The translations under genes were made by a program, and so were the position numbers. The notes under the pieces are model-generated. The model was not told where the DNA came from. It was given only the letters and a program-made list of their open reading frames with translations, and ran no database searches. From Cristatella mucedo (taxonomy: Eukaryota > Bryozoa > Phylactolaemata > Cristatellidae), in NCBI GenBank assembly GCA_009760855.2, contig WPIO01000458.1, forward strand, positions 1-42,160: 42,160 nt of DNA, written 5' to 3'. This document shows, piece after piece, positions 9,645-19,632 of this stretch; position 1 is the stretch's first letter, and each line of letters starts with the position of its first letter.

Positions 9645-9900
9645 TTGGCTTGCCACTTATTCTTTCTCAGGCATGCAATTTAAAGGCAAAAATTTGAGAG
9701 CTCACGTTGCGAAACGCGATGTGAATGCACCTACGGCCGAAGAAAACTTAAGTGGCCAGCTCATTTATCTACCAATGTCCTGAGTAATGGGGTCGAGACA
9801 CCGGATAAGTTCTTTTTGTGTGGAGAGTGCATGACATGACCATTCAAGGTTTTACGAGCTGCTCCACGTGGGAAGATCATTATTTTGCTAGCGAACGATG
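9645..9900 (+). pseudogene. Relic zinc-finger exon between units A and B
   Basis: The text TTCTCAGGCATGCAATTTAA at 9664-9683 matches the finger 1 coding sequence (FSQACNLK) of the array genes. GTGAATGCACCTAC at 9721-9734 matches the start of finger 2 (YECTY). CATTTATCTACC followed by GTCGAGACACCG near 9790-9802 aligns with the end of finger 2 and its GER linker. The cysteine/histidine pattern is destroyed by indels and substitutions. No exon 1 or promoter was found for it. I infer a sixth, older array member. Confidence 0.6.
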
Positions 9901-10512
9901 GAGATTGGCAATGCTATTAATTTCATTTTGATTTCTATTTTATTGATAATATGACATAATGAATTACTTTTGCTGTCACATAATTACGGGTTGCCATTAA
10001 CACTTTTTAACTTCCTGCAAGTCACCAATAAGTGTGCATTAAAAATCAGTTGTGCCAGCATGATAAATTGGTCAGGTATATCCTTTGATTGCCAAATCGT
10101 GAATCTTGCAAAAGCTCGTGGTTTTATCAAAATTTTTGCTGGTTTGAAATATTCCCTAGACATAAGACGCCTATGTTATCCACTTGTTCTTTGCTAACAA
10201 TTGATATTAAGCTATGAAAAAAGCTCCAAAAACAGCAGCTATAGGTTGTAGACATCATGGTATAAAAATGTTTCATAACAGGAGTACTACAGAAAAAGGC
10301 AACTTACAGTCAATAAACTAAACAAAACAGAAAAATGCATAATCACTCGTGTAACAAGTCAAAGTGATGCCTAATCAGCAGCTTTTGGTGCTTTCAGTGC
10401 TATTTACAAAATGTTTTGCCACACGTGCACGTCATCTTTGTTTATTTGTGTTAATTAAAATGTACATGTACTTGGTATAGTTATTAATATTTGTATAAAT
10501 TAGTCTAGCTTT

Positions 10513-10516
<4 letters not shown>

Positions 10517-10546
<30 letters not shown>
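10517..10546. repeat. (TA)n microsatellite
   Basis: A pure TA run of about 30 bp is followed by further interrupted TATA-rich text to 10595. Confidence 0.93.
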
Positions 10547-10550
<4 letters not shown>

Positions 10551-10854
10551 ATATAGCGATATATTATTATAATATGTATCTGAGTATATATATAAATGAG
10601 CCGAATATAAAGTTAAGGTTAGCTGATTAAACAGCTCATGGCTTTAGCAATGATGAGACTCAGTGGCTGTCACTACAGCTTGCAGTAGGAAATAAAGGGT
10701 CTCTTGCCTCAGAACTAGATCCTAAGACCTGGATCAAGGAAACACCTAAGCTCCTTTGCTAATACCTAAGTGACTTTCCACACAATGTAATATATTGTAT
10801 ATAGACGTCATATAACGTATTTGTACAGAGACCAAAGAGCACTCAATTTCTATT

Positions 10855-10955
10855 CAGGCGCTTCAGGTATCCTGCGGGACTTGATCCAATGACCTCAGCC
10901 AGACCTTGGCCGGGGCGAACCACTTCAACACTTAATCAGCGCTCCGAGACCATTA
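10855..10955 (-). repeat. Possible tRNA-derived SINE fragment
   Basis: Read on the minus strand, GGTCTCGGAGCGCTGATTAA is followed by GGTTCGCCCCGG and then GGATCAAGTCCCGC. These resemble A-box-like and B-box-like stretches of tRNA-derived SINEs. The segment is markedly GC-richer than its surroundings and occurs once in the window, so the call is tentative. Confidence 0.22.
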
Positions 10956-12757
10956 TTTGTTAGGCGTTTTTTTGTACGTGCCTAAATCGTTTTTCTTGAT
11001 TTTAAATATCACTTTTCCTCATTTTAGAGAGTACCTGACCCAGTCCTGGTAAAATGACTGAGCGATTACGACTAGTGGAGACTATAGGCAGTGTGCACTA
11101 ACTCGATAGCTTGCTTGCTGGGCTGCTGAAGCGCCTTTATGAGTCAATTCCTAAAACGATATAGTCACTAAGAAGCTCACTTGCATATCTAATTCAACCG
11201 TAAACTACCTAGTATCTGAACAAGAATGACCCACTCGTTAGGCCGTTCGGACAAAGCTCTAAAAATACTTAATTAACCTTAAGACATTTGGTAATTAGGA
11301 GCTAGATTAAGAAATATCAATATTTAGTTGATACATACACGATGTAATGCTCAGAACAGCGTGAGAAAGCGCTCCGGTATGATATTTTGGCCACTATACG
11401 ATTCGCTAAAGAAGGCATTTGTGGCCGCAGGTGAATAACGCTCTTTAGGCGACACGTGCTCTGAGGCGTCAAGTGGGTTACCTGTATGGGCCAGCGCCGG
11501 GGTATGCTAGTGGGCATTAACCAACGCTAAGGTAAACAAGTTCATCTTTCAGGTGACGCTGGACCGATAAAAAGTATTTGCCGAGTGTTACCAAGTGCTC
11601 TTTGTTTTCATTAAACAATTCAATAATTAATATGATCAGTGAACTGAATGTCCTGCTAAATTTCAAGCTCATGAAAGGGGAAAGGAAAAACTTGGTTACA
11701 CTTTTTTCAGCCCGATAGTACACGTAAAATGTCTGATTAACGTGATAGTGGTAATGAGTCTCGGTAGGACTTCGTTACTAAGAGGTGCGTCATAAAGGGC
11801 GTCGTACGAACACACTAGTTGCACATCCCCTAAGGCGCGACGGCACAAACCTGACCGCTATCCCTGCCCACAGCCAGTGCAGTCGCTCAAGAGGTACAAG
11901 CGTAACGCTGAGCCCTCAATAAATTCAATGTAAGTATGCATATTTTTAGCGGCTAAAAAGTATAGCAAAGTTTTCAAGTAGCCTTGTAAGAATTTGTTAA
12001 GGTTGGTGGCTTTCTCTCGAGACATACTGTGTAGAACTATAAAGAGTGAGGTTCAATAATGACAGCCATCGCCTTTGACAAGATCTGCATCTTAGAATGA
12101 AAACAATTTATTTTGTATATTGATCTATTTCGGAAGCAGCCCAGGTTGAATTGCATAAGCGTATCAGGAGTGATTAAGTTTCTGAACTAAACTTTCCGGA
12201 GAATTAACAAATTCCTTCTTAAAAAAGACCAAGAATCCATGCAGTAAAAGTACACTGGGAAGAATGCTTAGGCATCATTGACGAGAAAATAGCTACCCCG
12301 ATGGGATGAGCCTAAAGCTGAGTCACGGACATAACTTGCTAGACAGGCTTATGCCATTCTACGTGAAACTCTTCGTGGCTTTCTACGATGAATGAAGCTG
12401 ACATTACTCACCGAGTCTCAAAAACTATTCCCACCGCTTATATTGTAGATTATTTTGAAAATGTAGTTTTAAACTAAAAAAGCTGAAAGTATTCTTGAAC
12501 CAGAAACCACGAGTCGTGCTCCTTTGTAGCGGATATTGCAGCCTGCTTAACACCAAACATACGTTCCAAAGTATTCTTACTATCTGATCTAAAGAATAAA
12601 CAAATGTGAACGATGGGAATAAATAAATATTCATATTTATCCCACTTTGTACCAACCAAAAGTTTGTAATCTCTAAACCAGCTGCTAAGCCCTCATCCCA
12701 CGCCGATAGGCGGAGGATAAAGCTGCTAACATTACGCTTGCCAAAGGGACGAGATTA

Positions 12758-12765
12758 TGACGTCA
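12758..12765. promoter_or_regulatory. CRE-like palindrome upstream of unit B
   Basis: TGACGTCA, the full cAMP-response-element palindrome bound by CREB/ATF-type bZIP proteins, lies 215 bp upstream of the TATA element. It is kept in unit C (16795) but altered in A, D and E. One 8-mer can occur by chance, so function is a guess. Confidence 0.3.
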
Positions 12766-12769
12766 GGTT

Positions 12770-12814
12770 AAATATCCAAATATTCAAATGAAATATTCAA
12801 TGAAATATTCAAAG
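12770..12814. repeat. Short tandem repeat, AAATATTCAAATG type
   Basis: About three imperfect copies of a 12-13 bp unit containing AATATTCAA or AATATCCAA occur here. Unit C has a single copy at the matching place, so this is a local expansion in B. Confidence 0.6.
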
Positions 12815-12954
12815 CTAATAGAGCTCGCTGACTTCAAAGAGGTAGTGTAATATAACCAGAATTCGATCATTAGGTTTACAAAGTAGCTCATAATAAGATT
12901 ACTAATTTGTTTAGTTTATAGCATAGCCACGGGATTAGTTCACGCTACTTTAGG

Positions 12955-13015
12955 CTTACGACATCTGATTATGCCTGAATATAAGGAGCTGAGGGTGGCT
13001 GGGAATGTCAGCATT
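12955..13015 (+). promoter_or_regulatory. Unit B core promoter (TATA element)
   Basis: AATATAAGG with TATAAG at 12980-12985 lies 116 bp before the exon 0 donor, exactly as in units A, D and E. GAGGGTGGCTGGGAATGTCA downstream is shared with C. Confidence 0.55.
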
Positions 13016-13095
13016 ACGACGGAGACGGTTCGGAGCGTTCGAATCAGAAAACTTGTCGCTCAGCTGCTGAGACAAGCAAGTCCGTTTACCAGCCG
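13010..13095 (+). other. Unit B exon 0, non-coding 5' UTR exon
   Basis: This is the predicted leader exon ending at ACCAGCCG with donor GTAAGC at 13096. CTTGTCGCTCAGCTGCTGAG within it can form a short hairpin with the following ACAAG, shared only with C. The start is approximate. Confidence 0.5.
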
Positions 13096-13957
13096 GTAAG
13101 CAGTTGCTGATATGGTTTTGCCACTGCCATCTTTGGTAACTTCTGTCCATTAATTGTTTGCTTCAAAGACCTATTCATCATCTGGTGCTTGAGAGAACGT
13201 ACCGACGGATAAGCAAATGACGCATTTCTGAATCTAGCATAACCATTGACTTTAAGGAACTGTTTTTACTGTTCTTATGTTCTTAGTCTGGAACCCTTTC
13301 CCTGATTAAATGCATGTTACTAGCCAGAGGTCCGACTAACAGATGGTCATTACTGTCGCCATGCCATTAGTAGTGTGCTTGCCATAGCATGATACGTCAT
13401 TGCTTTTTCTGGCAGGATATAATGGCATAAATCTCGTTCATTATTGCTTGTTCAGAAAATTATAAAGGGATTATTTGGTTCTCGGATTGGGACTATTCTG
13501 AGCGAGTATTGCATTTAATGTCGATGGTATTACTTTTAATATTAAAGCAACTAACGTATGTAATAGTTCTGGTGTGTGACGGGTCACTCAAAATCAATGT
13601 TCTGTCCCTCAATTTTTAAGTATTAAACAGCTTCGGTATCTTTCGTGATTGCACACTAGGTTGAGCGGTTGCTTGTCACCAGCTCAGGGCACAAAGTCGT
13701 TGTTTCAACCATTATTAATTCAATCTCATGCTTCACTGCAAGTGGTTTACCGTGCCCCTAAAGGATTGTGTGTCGCTTTCAAGAATAAGCTTTTACATTA
13801 TCTGCTAATTTTACGCTACGTTGTACTGATTCTAACTTTGTGCATAGAAATGTGAGCTTTGTACGGATTAAAATGAAACTAAATATATATTTGTTAAGTA
13901 GGCTACATTTTTTTGGTTCGGCAAATGTAAATACCATTTTTTTATTAAAAAATCACA
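13096..13957 (+). other. Unit B leader intron and exon 1 leader
   Basis: This is shorter than in C (2521 bp between the same marks). Two segments present in C, about 17195-17700 and 18095-19270, are missing here. A plausible acceptor is TTGTGCATAG at 13838-13847, also in C and similar in D. If it is used, the leader contains an upstream ATG directly followed by TGA (13851-13856). The alternative acceptor ATTAG just before the ATG exists in C but reads ATTAA in B. Confidence 0.45.
13655..13712 (+). repeat. tRNA-like segment, possible SINE remnant
   Basis: This is the unit B counterpart of 3231-3290, with CTAGGTTGAGCGGTTGCTTG and a weakened B-box (GTTTCAACC). Confidence 0.33.
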
Positions 13958-14045
13958 ATGACTAAGTCAAGCAATCTATACAGAGGCAAAGAAGTAACAG
14001 GATCCTCGCCGAAAAGAAGAGAGAATGAATACATAAAGAGCCCAG
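13958..14045 (+). CDS. Unit B coding exon 1
   Basis: The exon is 88 nt: 29 codons plus the first base of codon 30. It reads MTKSSNLYRG... to ...YIKSP and ends at AGCCCAG with the consensus donor GTAAGT at 14046. The ATG has A at -3, a good eukaryotic start context. It contains a basic SPKRR stretch that may add to nuclear import. The phase matches exon 2 (G plus AA gives Glu). It is identical to unit C exon 1. Continuing past the donor, the frame soon leaves recognisable sequence, which supports splicing. Confidence 0.75.
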
Positions 14046-14277
14046 GTAAGTATAATAACCAACAGTGTTCAGGTGTGCTGTGGACAAACCGCTGGGTGTT
14101 GGAAGTAAGCAGTACATTTCGACGGTTAACTGTCTCTGAATTCGCTTTTTCTTTATATCAGATTCTTCAATAGCTACCGCTATTGTACGGATTACTCCCA
14201 ACATATTTCCCATAAAATAAAGTTCTCCATATTGTTTGCGATGACAGTATTAACATATTATATTTCAACTATTGTAG
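14046..14277 (+). other. Unit B intron 2, shortened
   Basis: This is a 232-bp phase-1 intron with GTAAGT donor and ATTGTAG acceptor. The homologous intron in C is 3520 bp. The ends match C, and the junction is at about 14181-14183, where C has 3289 bp extra. The shared TAT at the two breakpoints suggests a microhomology-mediated deletion. Reading through the intron from an ATG at 14241 is open into exon 2, so intron retention would give a protein with a different N-terminus. Confidence 0.7.
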
Positions 14278-14888
14278 AAACTGAGCTAAAGTCACAGCAT
14301 TCGCAAAGCCCAGCATCATCTGAATTCAACAGCTATGATCTCGACAAAGCTCCCAGTATTGCTGAGCCAGCTCGTAAACCATCCAACTTAACAGGACATT
14401 CTGAAGAGAGGCAAATTCCTTCAAGGAAACGCCGGGCACCTGCAAACCCTGAACCGATTGACACGATGGAGATTGCGAATGATCCGACCCTACATGATAG
14501 TGAGTCTGGAGCAACCACGAGCAAACGTGTCAGGCTATCGATAAATGAAGAAAACAATGATACAATATTGGACAGCCGTGTGAAAAAGGAGTACAGTTGT
14601 GAGTCATGCGGCAAGGTTTTCTCTCAGGCGTGCAATTTAAAGGCACACGTCAGAACCCACACAGGAGAAAGGCCCTACGAATGCACGTACTGCGACAAGA
14701 AATTTACGCAGTCTGCACATTTGAGCAGTCACTTGATGACTCATACGGGCGAGAGACCCTATGCATGCTCAGTGTGTAAACAAACCTTTGCACGCAGGGA
14801 TCATCTTAGCTCTCACCAACTGGTTCACACTGGAGAACGTCCTTTTGCCTGTGATAGATGTGATGTTGCCTACACTCGAAGGCAATAG
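14278..14888 (+). CDS. Unit B four-finger C2H2 protein, truncated last finger
   Basis: This is the terminal exon of a predicted 232-aa nuclear C2H2 zinc-finger protein, joined in phase 1 to 13958-14045. A linker of about 95 residues carries a basic SRKRRAP stretch (nuclear-localisation-like) and acidic segments. Fingers 1-3 follow with full C2H2 ligands (CESC...HVRTH, CTYC...HLMTH, CSVC...HQLVH) and TGERP linkers, so sequence-specific DNA binding is expected from the family. A TAG at 14886-14888 replaces the TAC of unit C. It removes the last 13 residues, including both histidines of finger 4 (CDRC...), so that finger should not fold. The next stop, matching C, would be 14925-14927. It differs from C at four positions only (14546, 14735, 14778, 14888), all amino-acid changing. 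It may be a young pseudogene or a functional three-finger variant. Confidence 0.8.
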
Positions 14889-14968
14889 TTAAAGACCCAC
14901 CAGAAGAACTGTCACAACGTTTCGTAATTACACTGCAGTCAGACGGGTAAAGATGGAGGTTGATTGAG

Positions 14969-14974
14969 AATAAA
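14969..14974 (+). terminator. Polyadenylation signal AATAAA, unit B
   Basis: AATAAA lies about 40 bp after the original stop position. It is identical in unit C and lost in A and D. Confidence 0.5.
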
Positions 14975-15509
14975 CTAAATATTTGTTTTATGTTTGAAGT
15001 TCTTACTTTTGCTTATGATTGCAAATGATATGCACTGTGTTTTATTCGATCATACCTCTCACATAATTCCGAGATCCACATATTTAAATTAATGGCAAAT
15101 TAAAGCATAGGGATGTCAGCACGACGTGAAAACTCTGTTTAAATGTTAGGAATACGTTAGTGTGTCGAATGGAGACAGCTGATTACGCATTCAAAATTAC
15201 ATGCCCGAAGACCTTTCACTTATCATATTCCCCATTTATAAAATTACTGTTCGGCTAAGAACGTCGATGTCGGCGACCACAAACGGCCACGCTTGACGTC
15301 AGTAAGAAGGAGCTGGTTAGTATGCAACTTTAACCAACATCGGTATCTCTTGTTTGTAATAATATTCTTGAAAAATAACAATACGTCTAATATAGTACCA
15401 ATAGAGAACTGGCTATCTTTGTATGTGCTTTATAATTACTTCAAAGTAAGAGCGATCGACTGGTCAGTAGCACCACGGGCTGTAAATTACGTATACAACA
15501 TAGCTATTG

Positions 15510-15640
15510 ATGACATGAGCATGCACGTCTAGTTAATGGCAGAAAGCATAATGTCAGCATTCATGGGCACACAAACGAAGAATGTAAGCGATCGAACCTG
15601 CTCTACAATAGGTGGATGTGATCAAGTCAGGAGATGCAAA
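15510..15640 (-). mobile_element. Old LINE 3' tail remnant in unit B flank
   Basis: GGCAGAAAGCATAATGTCAG and neighbouring text match the minus-strand LINE 3' UTR in the same position as in A, C and D. Confidence 0.4.
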
Positions 15641-16550
15641 TGTAACTCAGAAGAAGTAATCACAAAAGATGTATTGGGCAATATCCGTCTAAATGCATGG
15701 TGCACAGTAAAATAATGGTTAATACACCGGTAAAGGTTAGTAGGTAAATGACCTCCTCAGGCATCAACGAATTGGACAATCGGAAATGCTTTGAAGACAC
15801 CGTTTATTTTAACTTCCCGCTTGTCTTCTGCTTAAGGATTTCTAGTGCCCCTTAATTAAGACGTTACAAAGCTGGACGTTCTGGGCCAAAATAATCATAC
15901 TACTGGTTTCACTGGAAATTAAGGCTCTGGTAAGAAATTAGGAAGCTACCATGCTCCTTGCATTAATTACCTAAATTCCATACAATGATTACATCAATGC
16001 TGATGAAGCCTGAATGTAGCACCTTCCATTGGTTCCCAAATGATCAGTTGCACGCTTCTGGCATTGATTTATGAACCTATGGGTGCTAGTAAAGGATTAT
16101 CAAGCTCCAGCCTTCGTGGCTTGATTTCGGTAATGCCTGGTTAAAGCTGGTATTAGGATGGTACAGATTTTTGTATTCACATTTTAAGATTTTAAGATTG
16201 GACAGATTTTTCAGAGAAAGATTTAGCAGGGTACTTCCTTCCGTTCGGAGTAAGGTAGGTACAAGCTGTAGTAAGAGAATATGAAGTTGGGAGCTCAAAG
16301 CAAGGGTCAGAACAGGTATGGCTGTAATTTTTCAGCTGATCGTTGAATTAGTCTTCGATCGATTTTTGGAGTATTTTGCTGTTATTTAATCAGACATTAG
16401 AAGCGTCTCTGCTCGTTTATATTAATGGAAGATTAATCGTTGAGAATATAGTGCTCGTGACCCTGTTGAGCTAGTTCCATATAAGATTTGGGAACGTTGT
16501 TTGTGTTGACGTAGTCTCTAACTTACAGTGAAATAGGACTGCAAACCGAG

Positions 16551-16990
16551 ATCATGCTACATTGTAGCCGAATTGCTGCCCGATTAACACCAGAACTACG
16601 TTCCAAAGTATTCTTACAATATGATCTAAAGAATAAACCAATTCGTACGACGGGTATAATTAAATATTTATATTTGTCTGACTTTGGCCCAACCAAAAGT
16701 TGTTCGTCAGTAAACCTGCTGCTAAGCTGTCATCCCACACCGATAGGCGGAGTATAACGCTGCTAACAATATGCTTGCCACAGTGACGGGATTATGACGT
16801 CAGGCGAAATATTCGACGGACTTCAAAGCTTTTGCAGCCCGCTGACTTCAAATAAGGTAGCGTAATATAACCAGAATTCGATCATTACGTTTAAAAATTA
16901 ACTCATAATTAGATTATTAATGTGTTTAGTTTATAGCATAGCCAGGGGATTAGCTCTCGCTACGTTAGACTTATGACATCTGATTATGCC
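16551..16990 (+). other. Unit C upstream block, starting at a unit junction
   Basis: At 16550 the unit B flank stops and text matching the middle of the unit B upstream block (from about 12530) begins, so this is the B/C duplication junction. A 67-codon ORF at 16554-16757 (with TPELRSKVFLQYDLKNKP) has no clear counterpart frame in B, D or E because of indels. It is probably non-coding. Confidence 0.5.
16795..16802. promoter_or_regulatory. CRE-like palindrome upstream of unit C
   Basis: TGACGTCA lies 193 bp upstream of the TATA element and is shared with unit B only. Confidence 0.3.
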
Positions 16991-17030
16991 AGAATATAAG
17001 GCGCTGAGGGTGGCTGGGAATGTCAGTATT
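16972..17030 (+). promoter_or_regulatory. Unit C core promoter (TATA element)
   Basis: AATATAAGG with TATAAG at 16995-17000 lies 117 bp before the exon 0 donor. This is the promoter of the only intact unit. It has an ACATCTGATTATGCC block immediately upstream, shared with B. Confidence 0.58.
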
Positions 17031-17111
17031 ACGACAGAGACGGTTCGGAGCGTTCCACTCAGCGAAACTTGTCGCTCAGCTGCTGAGACAAGCGAGTCCG
17101 CTTACCAGCCG
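17026..17111 (+). other. Unit C exon 0, non-coding 5' UTR exon
   Basis: This is the predicted leader exon ending ACCAGCCG with donor GTAAGC at 17112. CTTGTCGCTCAGCTGCTGAG plus ACAAG can pair as six outer and four inner base pairs around a small bulge. The start is approximate. Confidence 0.52.
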
Positions 17112-19632
17112 GTAAGCAGTTGCTGATATAGTTTTGCCACTGCCATCTTTGGTTACTAGGGTTCATTAATTGTTTGTTTCAAAGACCTGTTCCTCATCTG
17201 GTGCTTCCTATAGAACTCTGCATTTGCAGTAAAACTGCGTGCACCAGCTATCACCAATTCGTCACTTTTAGGCTCGCTAGGGCCGCTGGGTCCATTAAAA
17301 CATTTAGAAAGATGAGCGCCGCTTGTTACAGCAGCTGAAATAGTGATAGCTGCGGATCACGACGGATTCAAAGTTCGCGATCAATCAATTGCAGCAATAT
17401 CTGAAATTGAGAAAATACCGGCTGACCTACCTCCAATTAGGACTACAAGAGGAAGGGCTCTTATAAAACCATACATTTCAATTGAAATCTTTTTTGTTCA
17501 CTTATCGCTTCGCTCACTGGTTCGAACGTACACGTCTACCAAGTCCGTGCTTCAAAAGCTCGGTCAAGCACTACTCTTTTCTCAGCGTCTACCTCAATTA
17601 CATCGTCAAGCCTGTGTATTATTTTCAGGTGACCAATACTAAAAGTTCGTACCAACAGTCTGCTGCTGCTCTTACGGCAACGGACACTATCCATAAAAAC
17701 CGAGCATGCCGTCGGATAAGCAAGTTACGCATGTCTCAATCTAACGTTACCGTTGACTTTAAGGACCTGTCTTTACCGTTCTTATGTTCTTAGTCTGGAA
17801 CCCTGTCCCTAATTAAATTCATGTTACTAGCCTGAGGTCCGACTAACAGGTGGTCAGTTCTGTCGTCATGCCTTTAGTAGCATGCTGGCCGTAGCGTGAT
17901 ACGTCATAGGTTTTTCTTGCAGAATATACTGGCATAAATCATGCTCATTCTTGATTTTACAGCAAATTATAAAGGGATTATTTAGTTCTCGGGTTGGGGC
18001 TCTTCAGAGCGACTATCACATTTACTGTCGATTGTGTTACTGTTAATATTAAGGGAACTAATGAATGTAATAATTCTGGTGTTAGACGGGTCACTTGGTT
18101 TTCATACTGACTCAAACGGTACACGATAAAGGCCTGGGCCATTTTTGGAAGAGGACATTTAAAGTAAGATGGTACACATTTTTAAAGGGGAGGCTTTGTG
18201 CTTGTGGGCTAAAGATAGCAGCCACTCACGGCAAGTTGTTTTTGGTAGCCACTTCAAAAATAGGTCGATTGCTTTCAAATTTGCTGCAAGAAGTTTAGAA
18301 TTGAGAGGCTAATATACTAAATCAGTCACTATTTCATCTGATTCTATCGAATAGGTGTATTAATGAAAGAAAGCCCGCAGGGATGACCCCAACAAGGTTC
18401 GGCAGACAGTATGTTTTAACCAGTTTTTTTTTGAAGCAAAAAGGTTGAGGCTGTCATCAGCAATCAGTCAACGTGATACTGAAAATATTGTTGAAATTGT
18501 AATGCAAATAAGAAATGAAAATGCAAGCATTGCCTGTAAAGTTATTGCTGGCATTGCAATCTGATTAAGTAAAATTAATTCTAGCTAGCTCCTAAATCAA
18601 TGATGCTCAGGAGCTCTAGGAATGTTTTGAAATCGGAACAAACCTGACTGGTAAATTATTGCTTACAATGGCATGCCTTTCTTAGTTTTTTTCATATCCT
18701 GTTACTACCTAAGATATTTGATCCACAAATCCGCTCAGTAGTCACTGAAGAACGTAAGACCTCTAAAGGTCAATGAGAGAAGAAGAAATACTTCAAAATC
18801 CGAACTTTTATTTCCAATGTATTTTAGTGCAACCCAAATTCTATATTAGTACCTTGGCTCTCCGTGGACATCGTTTCTCATTGAGGACAATCTCATCTTC
18901 AATTTATTTTGAGGCAGCAGAGCACTGTTGCTGCTACTGTTTCCCTGCCTGCTTGACAACATGGGCAAACTCTACTAACCTTTTTGCAGCTTGCAGCTAA
19001 AGCAAAAACCTGAATAGCAATGAAATGTTCTAGTTTTCTCTGTGAAATCATCAAGCTAATTTTATCCTTAAATAACGTTGTCTATCTAAAAGCACAACAT
19101 TTACAACATTAATATTGCACGATCTTACGGTTATCGTTTGTATGCTGGATGTTGAGATGCAACTAAAGCCAGTGTTGAGGTAGGCAGTGCCAGTATGCAT
19201 TTCAATCACACTACTAACCCCAATTTTCGAAGTCCTGCACAAAGTGCTGCCACTAAAGCAGTGAATCGAAATCAATGCTGTGTCCCTCACTTTTAAAGTC
19301 TTCTACAGCTTCGGTATATTTCGTGATTGCACACTAGGTTAGGCGGTTGCTTGTCACCAGCTCAGGGCAAAAAGTCGTTGTTCAAACCATGAGTTAATCA
19401 ATCTTATGTTTCACTGCAAGTGGTTTACCGTGCCCATAAAGGATTGTGTCGCTTTCAAGAATAAGCTTTTACATTATCTGCTAATTTTAGGCTATGTTGT
19501 ACTGATTCTAACTTTGTGCATAGAAATGTGAGCTGTGTACGGATTAAAATGAAACTAAATATATATTTGCATAGTAGGCTACAGTTTTTTGGTTCGGCAA
19601 ATGTAAATACAATTTTTTTATTAGAAATCACA
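17112..19632 (+). other. Unit C leader intron and exon 1 leader
   Basis: No separate gene is supported. It carries text homologous to A and E in 18830-19290, a tRNA-like segment at 19333-19392, and two candidate acceptors: TTGTGCATAG ending at 19523 (conserved in B and D) and TTTTTTTATTAG ending at 19624. Two ORFs of about 100 codons at 17343-17793 overlap in different frames and have no recognisable domains. Confidence 0.5.
19333..19392 (+). repeat. tRNA-like segment, possible SINE remnant
   Basis: This is the unit C counterpart of 3231-3290: ACTAGGTTAGGCGGTTGCTT and the B-box-like GTTCAAACC. Confidence 0.35.

Larger units (their letters stand above)
9901..11285. other. Intergenic stretch between relic and unit B
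   Basis: No gene is seen. It contains a TA microsatellite (10517-10546), an AT-rich stretch to about 10610 and a GC-richer segment at 10855-10955. The single ORF at 9970-10197 has no recognisable domain and no counterpart in other units. Confidence 0.5.
11290..12950 (+). other. Upstream block of unit B
   Basis: No gene is supported. 11290-11530 matches the upstream block of A and E. 12010-12420 matches E (37520-37900) and part of D (30480-30700). 12425-12950 matches C (16551-16960). Short frames in it, such as the FFLENTEYPCTLVHRE-like frame of E, are broken in B by stops, so the block is treated as non-coding 5' flank. Confidence 0.5.
14889..16550 (+). other. Unit B 3' UTR and downstream flank
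   Basis: No gene is supported. It is nearly identical to 23852-25509 downstream of unit C, and both end at GCAAACCGAG. A 79-codon ORF at 15293-15532 is also open in C, but it is broken by stops in A and D, so it is not regarded as a gene. A decayed minus-strand LINE tail lies at about 15510-15640. Confidence 0.65.

Noticed and set aside
12425-12659. Minus-strand ORFs upstream of unit B
   Set aside because: The aligned segments of C, D and E do not keep the frames and contain indels.
14232-14277. Finger ORF read as starting upstream of the acceptor (MFAMTVLTYY...)
   Set aside because: This part lies in intron 2. The frame is only open by chance, the acceptor CAACTATTGTAG is conserved, and a phase-matched exon 1 exists. 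It would apply only if the intron is retained.
14326-14614. Minus-strand ORFs of 62 and 93 codons (and the same at 23289-23577)
   Set aside because: They are antisense shadows of the finger-gene linker, with no splice or start context of their own.
15293-15532. 79-codon ORF, also open at 24255-24494
   Set aside because: Units A and D have stops in the aligned frame (for example TGG to TGA in A). Conservation between B and C is explained by their recent common origin.
17060-17090. Hairpin in exon 0 (CTTGTC...GACAAG) as a regulatory RNA structure
   Set aside because: It forms only in B and C. In A, D and E the arms do not pair, so there is no sign of conserved structure.
17343-17793. Overlapping ORFs of 99 and 103 codons as a protein gene in the unit C leader intron
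   Set aside because: Two different frames overlap, no domain is visible, and the segment is simply absent from unit B.
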